38,287 nt of DNA, taken from an uncultured Clostridia bacterium (GTDB taxonomy: Bacteria; Bacillota; Clostridia; Oscillospirales; Acutalibacteraceae). The stretch is from NCBI GenBank assembly GCA_945980035.1, contig CAMFQG010000003.1:1-38287 (forward strand). Direction: 5' to 3'. The notes beneath the pieces are model-generated. The model had not been told where the DNA came from, searched no databases, and worked only from the letters and a program-made list of their open reading frames with translations. The position numbers and the translations under genes are program-made. Every line of letters begins with the position of its first letter. Position 1 is the first letter of the stretch. This document shows, one piece after another, positions 16,718-24,853 of this stretch.

Positions 16718-16854
16718 GGTTTGTGGGTTTCTTTATGCTGATTAAAAAGCTTTCGTTCCCTTTGCTCTGCTTTTGCTCCCGCCCTGACACAGCAGTAAAG
16801 CAAAACCACAACGGCAATAAGCACTGAAATTATAATAGCTACAATCATTTGCAT
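16714..16854 (-). CDS. Small single-pass membrane protein, 46 residues
   Basis: This ORF is below the size limit of the supplied track. It reads MQMIVAIIISVLIAVVVLLY, then CCVRAGAKAEQ and a charged, Lys/His/Glu-rich tail. That is a clean membrane helix followed by a cytosolic tail, which random sequence rarely gives. An AGGTG stands close upstream of the first ATG, and a second ATG two codons later is better spaced. It lies 40 bases upstream of tatD on the same strand. I do not recognise the family. The 63-codon ORF in the track here is a shadow in another frame. Confidence 0.5.
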   Translation of the reverse strand: MQMIVAIIISVLIAVVVLLYCCVRAGAKAEQRERKLFNQHKETHKP

Positions 16855-16974
16855 CACACCTAATACTATTTATTAGTATGCAATCATAAGAAAGTTTTAT
16901 GTGTTTTTGTAATAATTGTCCTTTACTATGCAATTTATATCCTCTTTTAGCCTTAGTGTAAAGGAGGTGAGAAA

Positions 16975-18507
16975 TTGATAAAAATTGACAGTAACAAAAA
17001 TTTAATTGTAACTGATGATGACCTTTTTATCGGATATACAGGGGATAACCTGAATGTGACAAAGGAAATTTTAATTGAAAAGGAAACCGATATAAGCTTG
17101 ATTTACAGAATGTATCTGAAGTTTGATGACGGCACCTGCAACTTCTTTTTGTTAGACAAAACAGAAAGTGACAACGGTACAAAATTAATTTGGAAAATAA
17201 CATCCGACCAGATTTATAAGGACGGAATTGTAAAGGTACAGATAAAAGCCTCTAATTCAAGCGGTGAGGTGTTCCATACAAACTCAATAAATATGCTTGT
17301 TCAGTCCTCTATTGAATTCTGCGACAGCTTTGCTGAAAAAAAGGTGTCGGAATATCTGCAACACGAGGAGCGATTAAACCAGATTGTACGAAAGGGGCAG
17401 GAAATATACGATAATTTATCACCCTTTGAGTTTGACTCCGAGCCAACAGAGAACAGCAACAAGTTGATTTCCAGCGGTGCGGTTTACAACTCACTTGCAA
17501 AAAAGGCTAACTTCAAAAACACCTACTATGATGTGGGAGGAACAGGTGGACTTACCTTTGCCTGTGACCCTGACACAATTTATAATGTATATTTTAGAGC
17601 TCCCTGCAACAATGTTCCTCAGGGTACAAGGGGCATTCTCTTTGCTACTGATGAAAATACGCAGATATTTATTGCAGACAACGGTAATATCTATCACAGA
17701 TATTATAACCTGACAGATGATATGTGGAGCGAATTTACTTCCGTTATCAGCCAAAAGGTAAATTCAGTAAACGGTGTATTTCCTGATAATTTAGGAAATG
17801 TGGATTTATTAGTTGAATGTGGCTATGGAACAGATTTAGCTGATTGCACCGACAAAAGTAAAATTTACTATTTTAACACAGGAATAGTTGGGTTAAGAGG
17901 CAGTACAGCCGATTTTGGCGGAGTAGGTATGTATGTAGGCTTTGTCAAGAAAGTAAATAACGGTTGGCTGTTTATTTCTACCGGAGAGGGTAACAAGAAA
18001 TCAAACTATAGAATTTTTGAAAACGGCGAAACAAAGTTTATCGGTTCATCATATGACTATAACAATTTAAGCAACAAGCCTGCGATTAACAACGTGGAAT
18101 TAACAGGCAATAAAACTTTATCGGATTTAGGTTTATACACCAAAGAGCAAGTTGATGAAATTATTGCTAACCAAAGTGTCAGCGGTTCAGGAACACTAAG
18201 CATCAACAGTTCTAACGGTCCCTCTAATATAATATCATCGGCAACCTACTATTATGTAAAGCGAGGGAAATTGGTAACATTATTCTGTAGCATAAAGTTT
18301 AATGCAGGTACCTGTAACTACGCAGACTTTAACGGTTTGCCTTTTAATTACAACAATAAAGTAGGTCAATTAAGAACATACGCAGCAACAAATAAGGGCG
18401 AAATGTTTAGAATAGCAGTCAGCTCAGGTATGTTATTTATTGCATCATCAACAGCAACACGTACACAGGATGAGGAACTGAATTTTTCAATTTCCTACTT
18501 AGTATAG
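16975..18507 (+). CDS. Orphan phage tail-fibre / baseplate-upper-protein-like protein
   Basis: The 510-residue protein starts at TTG 16975 behind AAGGAGGTGA, a near-perfect anti-Shine-Dalgarno match five bases upstream. The first ~130 residues form a beta-rich domain like the N-terminal part of phage baseplate upper proteins. Further motifs are typical of tail fibres: SVNGVFPDNLGNVDL near residue 263 and NLSNKPAINNVELTGNKTLSDLGLYTKEQVDEII near 363-400, then a C-terminal receptor-binding-like domain of about 100 residues. No signal peptide is seen. No other phage gene lies within the window, so this is an isolated cargo gene, a remnant, or part of a tailocin-like set. No clear promoter was found in the 120 bases upstream. 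Confidence 0.7.
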   Translation: MIKIDSNKNLIVTDDDLFIGYTGDNLNVTKEILIEKETDISLIYRMYLKFDDGTCNFFLLDKTESDNGTKLIWKITSDQIYKDGIVKVQIKASNSSGEVFHTNSINMLVQSSIEFCDSFAEKKVSEYLQHEERLNQIVRKGQEIYDNLSPFEFDSEPTENSNKLISSGAVYNSLAKKANFKNTYYDVGGTGGLTFACDPDTIYNVYFRAPCNNVPQGTRGILFATDENTQIFIADNGNIYHRYYNLTDDMWSEFTSVISQKVNSVNGVFPDNLGNVDLLVECGYGTDLADCTDKSKIYYFNTGIVGLRGSTADFGGVGMYVGFVKKVNNGWLFISTGEGNKKSNYRIFENGETKFIGSSYDYNNLSNKPAINNVELTGNKTLSDLGLYTKEQVDEIIANQSVSGSGTLSINSSNGPSNIISSATYYYVKRGKLVTLFCSIKFNAGTCNYADFNGLPFNYNNKVGQLRTYAATNKGEMFRIAVSSGMLFIASSTATRTQDEELNFSISYLV

Positions 18508-18574
18508 AGCAACCGGTTTTGCACACATATTTTTCTATAGATATTCCTGTGTTTTCACAATATCAAATATAACA

Positions 18575-18610
18575 AAAAACGTCTGATGCTGTCACGCATC
18601 AGACGTTTTT
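18575..18610. terminator. Bidirectional terminator between the fibre-like gene and the capsule locus
   Basis: AAAAACGTCTGATGC, a six-base loop and GCATCAGACGTTTTT form a perfect stem with A- and T-runs on both sides. It should end both the plus-strand gene and the long minus-strand polysaccharide operon. Confidence 0.92.
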
Positions 18611-18665
18611 GTTTTACAATATAAATATTTATAAGAAAAACGCTGCAATATGTATTATACTACTT

Positions 18666-20123
18666 CTAACTCGCATTGTCCTTTTTACGCTTTTTCTTTA
18701 AACTATTAATTATTTTTCCAATATCTTTATCTTTTGATATAAGAAAAATAAGAAGCGTAAGGGTTATATATATAAAGGCTCCGGAAAATACCTGTACTAC
18801 AAGAGTAATTATACTTTCGCCCATATACTTGCCGATTATAATTGTGGCAGCTGCCATGATAATACCAGCTATTGAAAACCCTATACTTGGCATTAAATAT
18901 TTCTTTAAATCCATTTTCTTTCTTACTGATACAGCCTGAACAAAGAAAACTGTAAATTCTGCCAAAATTGTACCGATTAACGCACCTTTTGCTCCAAATT
19001 TTGATATCAAGATTAAGTTTAAAGTCAGGTTAATAATCGCACCCAGAATAGTTGAAACAACATACGGTTTATCAAGTTGATTGGGGATAAGATATTGAGT
19101 TCTTATAATGTTTGCCCATGTCATAAAAATTAGTGTTACACTAAGTCCTGCAATCAAAGGAGCGGAACCGATAAATTCCTCACCAAAGTATGTTGGAGAT
19201 AAAATTTCGCTGACTCCTATAAGTCCGAATGCCATACCTATTGCAATTAATGAAAAATATTTAAAGGACTGTTGCATATAGTTAGAAATTTTTCCCTCCG
19301 CTTTGTTTGCCACCAAAGCAGAAATTCTTGGCATCATTACTGTACCGAATGCATTTATTATTCCCACAGGAATATTTATTATTTTTTCTGCATTTTCATA
19401 TAGTCCTAACTGCGTAACTGTTGACAATGAGCCAAGCATTATTTTGTCCATTACTTTATATATGCTATAAGCAATAACAGGAATAAATAATATCAGCATT
19501 GGTTTTATGTGTTTTTTCATCTCACTAAAGGTTGGTCTTACAAAATGAATATATTTCCTCACATTTAACCATAAATATATCTGACTGCAAACCGTACCCA
19601 AAGCCATAATCAACATATATAGCCATAAGTCATAAGCCTTTTTGACAAACAAAAATATACATACAACCGTGCATAGTTTTATTATCGTGTTCCTTGTTAC
19701 TGTTATTTTAAATTTTTCAAGTCCAAAGAATAACCAGTTAATATCCAATACATAGGATATAACAAACAGGATTGAAATAATAGCGACCGTTTTATCAAAA
19801 GAAGAAAAGAATATCACATAGAGCAAAAAGAACAATAACGCTAAAGCCGTCGTTGAAAACTGTATGGAATAAATATTCCAAAATGTTGAACTTAACTTAT
19901 CCTTGTCATTTCTGACTAATGCAACGCTTCTGTTTCCATGATTTGATACACCCAACATTCCGCATAATCCGAAATAATATGCAATCGAATGTACATAAGA
20001 ATATGTACCTATTCCCTCTGCTCCAAGCACACGGGATATGTAGGGGGCTGTAATTAACGGAAGAATGATAACAAGGATTTGATACAATAAGTTATATATT
20101 ATATTTTTTTTCAGACTTGTCAT
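18666..20123 (-). CDS. wzx: Oligosaccharide flippase (Wzx, polysaccharide transporter family)
   Basis: The 485-residue protein has about 12-14 membrane helices and the family start LKKNIIYNLLYQILVIILPLITAPYISRVLG followed by GIGTYSYV, which is typical of RfbX/Wzx flippases. It should move the lipid-linked repeat unit across the membrane for polymerisation. It is the last gene of the locus, followed by the shared terminator, and is 83 bases from the ferredoxin gene. The ribosome binding site before ATG 20123 is weak. A charged lysine tail (KKKRKKD) ends the protein. Confidence 0.92.
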   Translation of the reverse strand: MTSLKKNIIYNLLYQILVIILPLITAPYISRVLGAEGIGTYSYVHSIAYYFGLCGMLGVSNHGNRSVALVRNDKDKLSSTFWNIYSIQFSTTALALLFFLLYVIFFSSFDKTVAIISILFVISYVLDINWLFFGLEKFKITVTRNTIIKLCTVVCIFLFVKKAYDLWLYMLIMALGTVCSQIYLWLNVRKYIHFVRPTFSEMKKHIKPMLILFIPVIAYSIYKVMDKIMLGSLSTVTQLGLYENAEKIINIPVGIINAFGTVMMPRISALVANKAEGKISNYMQQSFKYFSLIAIGMAFGLIGVSEILSPTYFGEEFIGSAPLIAGLSVTLIFMTWANIIRTQYLIPNQLDKPYVVSTILGAIINLTLNLILISKFGAKGALIGTILAEFTVFFVQAVSVRKKMDLKKYLMPSIGFSIAGIIMAAATIIIGKYMGESIITLVVQVFSGAFIYITLTLLIFLISKDKDIGKIINSLKKKRKKDNAS

Positions 20124-20206
20124 AAGAATTTCTGGTGAGGTAATTCCTCGCCTCTCCTTTCATATCAAGTTCTTTAATTTATACATATTACAGGTGAAAA
20201 TCTATG

Positions 20207-20404
20207 TTAATTTTTTGCCTTTATAGGACAAACCTTGATACACTGCCGACAACGAATACACTTACTTTCGTCAATCTTTGGATACTGAAATCCCTCTTCG
20301 TCATCAACCATACTTATCGCCTTTTTGGGGCAAATAGTATAACAAGCCGTACATCCGCAACATTCTTCTTTTTTACTATACAAAACAGGAATATTTTTTT
20401 CCAT
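20207..20404 (-). CDS. Small 2x[4Fe-4S] ferredoxin, split partner of FrhB-like protein
   Basis: The 65-residue protein has two complete cluster motifs, C15-x2-C18-x2-C21-x3-C25-P and C49-x2-C52-x2-C55-x3-C59-P. The segment between them (VDDEEGFQYPKIDESKC) matches the linker usually found in the N-terminal ferredoxin domain of FrhB/FdhB-like proteins in polysaccharide loci. Here that domain is a separate gene located downstream of the FrhB-like gene. AGAGG eight bases upstream supports independent translation. It probably passes electrons to, or binds, the FrhB-like protein; the reaction is unknown. Confidence 0.88.
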   Translation of the reverse strand: MEKNIPVLYSKKEECCGCTACYTICPKKAISMVDDEEGFQYPKIDESKCIRCRQCIKVCPIKAKN

Positions 20405-20438
20405 TATTCATACCTCTGATTTTTTAAATATCATAAAA

Positions 20439-21422
20439 TTACGCAAATCGTCTTGCAAGTTTTTCCAAATGCAGTATTTTGAGCATCTGTTTAGCCCTGT
20501 ACTTGATGCTTTTTTTGATGGGAATTTTTTTGTATTTCCCCCAAAATTCTTGGGTGCTTAAACTGTTAAAATCCTCAAAGAACTCCCTGCGACCTGCTGC
20601 CTTGTTAGTTGCATACACAATGGAGGGGTTAAAAGCAACCCATTTTTCGTAATCGGTTTCAAGGGTCAAAAATGAGTTGGAAACAGAATTTATCAGGTTT
20701 TGCCCCTTGTCGGTTCTCACGATAAACAATGACGTTCCTTTATCATCTGCCCATTGGGGCTTGTCCTTTTCAACTTTCCAAGCGTCGCCCATAGTTATAT
20801 CGGACAGGTAATTTTTACCCTTAAACGGGCATTGATAACAGGAAGGTCGTATGTTTTTATCACTTAAAAAACCTCTCATATAGGGGTCTAATTCGTGACT
20901 GACAGATTTTGTTTTGCCGTTTTTGTATGCTATATGAAAGGAAAAATCGTGCCAGCCGTGATTTTTATGCCTGAAAGAAACACCTGCTATTTCTCCGTTA
21001 TTGCCTAGATACTCCAAATATGATTTCCAAATTTTTGGAGAAGGCACACCGTGACAGATGAAATCCACGGTTATAAGTTGTTCAGTTGAAATATTAATTT
21101 TCTCAAGCAGAGTTTTTAATCCGTAAACCTGACAGGGTGTACCGGAAAACAAAACCGTATGTTTTTCCTTTAAATCATTGGCGACCATAGAGTAAACATT
21201 GTTCATGTTACTTTGAACGTATTTTGAACAAAGGAGTTTTTTTAACTGTTTTTTATCCGTTACCCTGATGTGATTGACTTCAAAATTCTCGTTAAATCCA
21301 GCGCCGTATATTACACCGGACTGATTTAATACGCTGATTGCCAGCTCGTAAAAAAGTCCTCCTGATGAACTTTTCTTTCTGATATTATCATCGGAGTTGT
21401 ATCCTAAATATGTTTTTTTCAT
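20439..21422 (-). CDS. FrhB/FdhB-like (coenzyme F420 hydrogenase beta-type) protein of polysaccharide loci
   Basis: The 327-residue protein starts with the region that normally follows a ferredoxin domain: YNSDDNIRKKSSSGGLFYELA. It continues with FSGTPCQVYGLKTLL, FICHGVPSPKIWKSYL, PSCYQCPFKGKNYLSDITMGDAW and GTSLFIVRTDKG, all standard for this family. Relatives bind flavin and often pair with polysaccharide pyruvyl transferases, but their reaction in capsule synthesis is not established. The track extends to 21458; AAAGGA before ATG 21422 and the one-base TAATG overlap with the acyltransferase stop set the start. The usual N-terminal ferredoxin is absent and encoded 34 bases downstream. Confidence 0.88.
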   Translation of the reverse strand: MKKTYLGYNSDDNIRKKSSSGGLFYELAISVLNQSGVIYGAGFNENFEVNHIRVTDKKQLKKLLCSKYVQSNMNNVYSMVANDLKEKHTVLFSGTPCQVYGLKTLLEKINISTEQLITVDFICHGVPSPKIWKSYLEYLGNNGEIAGVSFRHKNHGWHDFSFHIAYKNGKTKSVSHELDPYMRGFLSDKNIRPSCYQCPFKGKNYLSDITMGDAWKVEKDKPQWADDKGTSLFIVRTDKGQNLINSVSNSFLTLETDYEKWVAFNPSIVYATNKAAGRREFFEDFNSLSTQEFWGKYKKIPIKKSIKYRAKQMLKILHLEKLARRFA

Positions 21423-22483
21423 TATTGATTCCTTTTTGTAATTAATCTGCCGCCACAAATAAACGAATAAAATTTAGGAGCGAATTTTTTTAACAATAGA
21501 CTTATTGCAAAACAAGCCGTAAATGATACTACTCCTGTTGCAAAGAAAACTAATGTTATTCCGAAATTACTCTTTCCCAATAATGCGATAAATATTTTTT
21601 TGAAGATAATTACAAAATAAATATGGGCACAAAATGAGAAAAATGAAAAATTGAGTTTTTCGTTTAAATGCCGTTTGTTTATATTCGAAAACAAATCCAT
21701 TGTAATCCACAAAAGAAGGGGTGATATCATCCTGTATAAGTAGTAGATTGTGCTTTGTTCTTCTATATCGAACAATATTATTAACGCCACAAAAACCAAC
21801 AGTAATATCAAACTGATAACCGAAAGTATTTTTGACGGCTCTTTGTATTCTTTGCTTTTGTAATATCCAAATCGGGCTGCGATAATACAAACAGGAAGCC
21901 AGAATATTGCATATGAATAGTTGATATTGAAAAAAGCAAGAAACAAAGTTATTGCCAAAAGTAATAAACCAAAGAGTATCTTGTTGAGTTTTTTAACCAT
22001 CAAATAAATAACAGGGGATATAAGTATCAGCACAAACAATGACCGCAAAAACCAGATAGGGGAATTATACTTTGCGAATAATAAGGATCGCATAATTTCC
22101 AATGGGCTAAAGGAAACTGTTTCTGCCTGCACAAGGTTACTCAACATAGGAATGTTGGTAAGGGTTGCATAGAAAATCCAGCCGAATATTCCCCAAACTA
22201 AAAAGGGCAACAAAACTGATTTTGTTTTTTTCTTTATTAAAGAACCGTAATTTTTGATTTCATATCCTGAAAACAGCAAAAACATTGACATCATAAAGAA
22301 CAGGGGTACTGCTGTATCAGCGATAATTAGTATCGACTTTTGGATAACATAATTAATTGAGTAAAATGAAGTTTTTGTGTTTAGAGAACCTAAACAGGAG
22401 GAGTGAATCAGCACTATAAAAAATGCCAATATAAAATTCATATTACTTATTTTATTTGATACTGTTTTCTGTATTTGTTTCAT
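21422..22483 (-). CDS. Membrane acyltransferase (acyltransferase 3 family)
   Basis: The 353-residue protein has about ten membrane helices. The N-terminal ISNMNFILAFFIVLIHSSC corresponds to the R/N-x-DxLR...HS region of acyltransferase-3 enzymes with the conserved histidine, and FFMMSMFLLFSGYEI matches the second family motif. These enzymes usually O-acetylate sugars of surface polymers at the membrane. It lies between a pyruvyl transferase-like gene (68 bases away) and the FrhB-like gene (overlap), pointing to a decoration role. Confidence 0.85.
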   Translation of the reverse strand: MKQIQKTVSNKISNMNFILAFFIVLIHSSCLGSLNTKTSFYSINYVIQKSILIIADTAVPLFFMMSMFLLFSGYEIKNYGSLIKKKTKSVLLPFLVWGIFGWIFYATLTNIPMLSNLVQAETVSFSPLEIMRSLLFAKYNSPIWFLRSLFVLILISPVIYLMVKKLNKILFGLLLLAITLFLAFFNINYSYAIFWLPVCIIAARFGYYKSKEYKEPSKILSVISLILLLVFVALIILFDIEEQSTIYYLYRMISPLLLWITMDLFSNINKRHLNEKLNFSFFSFCAHIYFVIIFKKIFIALLGKSNFGITLVFFATGVVSFTACFAISLLLKKFAPKFYSFICGGRLITKRNQ

Positions 22484-22551
22484 TTACTACCCACCAACAA
22501 CTAAACCTAATTTATTATGCAACAACTGTTGCACTTTTACGGAAACAAACT

Positions 22552-23706
22552 TTAGATATCCGAAGTTAATGCACCCTCAAGGAATTCTATTGAATCTTTC
22601 CTCAATTTTTGAAGATTTTCCTCAACGGTTTTGTAATCAATTTTTTTATCAATGTATTGTTGTAATTTTTCCACTGAATACAGGCGGTCATCAAGATTTA
22701 AGGCTTTTAACAAGTCGTAAATTCTGGAGTTTTTCGAAGCGGTATGGCTTTTTTTATCTCTTTCGTAAACAACAAAGTCTTTGTTGAAAATAATTGAAAA
22801 AACCGTACCGTGAAAAGAATCTGTGAACACAGCCTCTGCATTGTTAATCAACGACAAAAATTCAACAGGGCCCACATTTTCCTGTTTGATTCCTTTGCCT
22901 TTACCGTCGCCGTGCACATAGCATTGATTTGCATAGGGAATATAGTATAAATCCAAGTTGTTATTTTTGCAGTAATCGTCAATTTCTTCCCTGTATTTTC
23001 TGTTTTCGGAAAAGAAATAACACAGCACATATTTTCTTTTTTTCTCAACAGGTCGACATAATTTCTGCCATTCCGTCTTATCTAAAATCAATGTAGGGTC
23101 AAGAACCGTTTTTACATTTTCTACTCCCTTTTGGGCAAGTAGTTTCCGGGCTGTGTTTTCTCTGACGGAAACAGAATCATACCTTTTAATCAAAGGAATC
23201 ATAACTTCCGATTCGTGGGGGGAAAGTACAGAGCGACCTATACTTGCGGCATAGGCGATTTTTTTATGGTTGTCGTCTATCATTGACAGCAAAAATCCCT
23301 CTCTTGCCGCATTTGGATTCCATATCTGGTCTGAACCGCTTATGTATGCAAAATATTTATCCTGGCTTTTTACCAAGGTGTTATCATCAAAAGGTCCGTT
23401 TGTGGAAATATACTCTTTTCTGAATTTATCAAACAAAACTGCTCTGTTGACAAAAATATTATTTACCTTACCGTTAAAAATTTTTGCCTGAGTTTTTTCT
23501 GTGACTTTTTTCAGAATATCCTTAACACCATATTGTTTCAGTTGCTCTTTTGCGGAGGGATAAACAGGATTTTTACCGTTTACGTAATACAAAACATCTG
23601 CGTTATAGCCAAGCTCCTTAACCTTTTTATGCAGGGCAAATGCCTGTAAAACTCCGCCGTAATTATTGTTGTTATTGAATATTGTTAATATTGCAACATT
23701 TTTCAT
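22552..23706 (-). CDS. Polysaccharide pyruvyl transferase family protein (copy 1)
   Basis: The 384-residue protein starts with VAILTIFNNNNNYGGVLQAFAL, has ISGSDQIWNP in the middle and EAVFTDSFHGTVFSIIFNKDFVVY near the C-terminus. These are the fingerprints of the CsaB/WcaK-like (PF04230) family with a GT-B-like fold. Members transfer pyruvate ketals from PEP to polysaccharide sugars, though many are uncharacterised. It follows the second copy with one base between stop and start (TGAAATG). The two are paralogues with the same motif order but clearly diverged. Confidence 0.88.
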   Translation of the reverse strand: MKNVAILTIFNNNNNYGGVLQAFALHKKVKELGYNADVLYYVNGKNPVYPSAKEQLKQYGVKDILKKVTEKTQAKIFNGKVNNIFVNRAVLFDKFRKEYISTNGPFDDNTLVKSQDKYFAYISGSDQIWNPNAAREGFLLSMIDDNHKKIAYAASIGRSVLSPHESEVMIPLIKRYDSVSVRENTARKLLAQKGVENVKTVLDPTLILDKTEWQKLCRPVEKKRKYVLCYFFSENRKYREEIDDYCKNNNLDLYYIPYANQCYVHGDGKGKGIKQENVGPVEFLSLINNAEAVFTDSFHGTVFSIIFNKDFVVYERDKKSHTASKNSRIYDLLKALNLDDRLYSVEKLQQYIDKKIDYKTVEENLQKLRKDSIEFLEGALTSDI

Positions 23707-23707
23707 T

Positions 23708-24850
23708 TCAGTTCGCCTTATGTGTCATAAATGTATTTATATAGTCCATTGCTTTACTGCGCATCTGCGCAATTTTCTCGTTAACCGAAGCATAGTCGGC
23801 AGGAATATTGAAATCATCCTTATTCAGCTTTGCTCCCAAAACGTAGTGATTTTCAAGTCCTAACTGCTTTAGCAGTGCAGCGGATCTGTCGTCGTCAGGG
23901 TCAATTTCAATATTATGCTTAAAATTGCAGAAGTTCTTATTAAATAAAGCAGAAAACAGAGTTCCGTGGAAAGAATCGGTTACAACAGCGGTTGCCTCGT
24001 TTATCATCTTTAAGAAACCGTAAGGGCCTGATTGCTCATAAAGCTCAAATCCGTATTGCTGTAGATTATTTATCGCATATCCTTTTCTGTCGATTACTAA
24101 TACCTTTAAGCCGAGCTCCTTTGCAACATCTCTCAGCCTTTCGTTTAATTCTCTGTTGCTGTGAGAGAACGCATAGTAGAAGATAAATTTATCCTTGATG
24201 CCTGTTGGCTGAATGTTAAGCGTTTCAAGCCACTGTTCCGGGGTAAAAAGCATTGTGGGGTCTGCAATAATCGGTATATCCTTGCCTGTTAAATCCCCTA
24301 ACCATTTTTTGCCGTTTGGCTCTCTTACTGACAGGTAGTCGAATTTTAACAGCAAGTCCCTGTAAATTTCAGGGTTCTGTGCAAATTTATTCAGGTTAAC
24401 TGCACCCAAGCTTGGTGAATAAGCAACCTTTAGTCCCTTGTCTGCAAAGTTTAAAAAGTAAGCAAGGTCTGTATCACGGCATCTTACGTTCCACACCTGA
24501 TCACCGCCGGCAATTAAAATATCGTATTTGCCGTTTAGCTCAAAAAGCTGACGGTTTCTCTTGTAGTATTTCTTTGTAAGATTAAAGTTTTTCGCAGAAA
24601 ACTCCGCGTAATCTTTCTTCATTTTTTTGATTGTACCCCAATGGGGGAGAGTTCTGATATTGGATTTTAATATTCTGGGACGCAGTCTTGTATCCCAAAG
24701 TGAATACATCTGCCTTTGTCCTCTGCTTGAAAAATTTATTATTTCTGCTTTGCAGTCATAATTTTTTTCAAGAACTGTTTGCAGTGCATATGCCTGTAGC
24801 ATTGAACCGCAGTTATCCGGATTATGAAATGTTACAATTCCTATTTTCAT
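23708..24850 (-). CDS. Polysaccharide pyruvyl transferase family protein (copy 2)
   Basis: The 380-residue protein has the same motif order as the neighbouring paralogue: IGIVTFHNPDNCGSMLQAYAL, IAGGDQVWNV, YSPSLGAVN and AVVTDSFHGTLFSALFNKNFCNF. It lies three bases downstream of the GT14 gene. Two such genes in tandem next to an FrhB-like gene is a recurrent association in Firmicutes and Bacteroidetes surface polysaccharide loci as I know them. Which sugar each one modifies cannot be told from sequence. Confidence 0.88.
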   Translation of the reverse strand: MKIGIVTFHNPDNCGSMLQAYALQTVLEKNYDCKAEIINFSSRGQRQMYSLWDTRLRPRILKSNIRTLPHWGTIKKMKKDYAEFSAKNFNLTKKYYKRNRQLFELNGKYDILIAGGDQVWNVRCRDTDLAYFLNFADKGLKVAYSPSLGAVNLNKFAQNPEIYRDLLLKFDYLSVREPNGKKWLGDLTGKDIPIIADPTMLFTPEQWLETLNIQPTGIKDKFIFYYAFSHSNRELNERLRDVAKELGLKVLVIDRKGYAINNLQQYGFELYEQSGPYGFLKMINEATAVVTDSFHGTLFSALFNKNFCNFKHNIEIDPDDDRSAALLKQLGLENHYVLGAKLNKDDFNIPADYASVNEKIAQMRSKAMDYINTFMTHKAN

Positions 24851-24853
24851 ATA

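Noticed and set aside
16861-16960. Promoter for the fibre-like gene
   Set aside because: Several AT-rich -10-like words exist, but none has a fitting -35 at 16-18 bases; not reported as a feature.
22501-22551. GCAACAACTGTTGC palindrome between copy 1 of the pyruvyl transferase gene and the acyltransferase gene
   Set aside because: The loop is too small and no T-run follows, so it is not a convincing terminator or operator.
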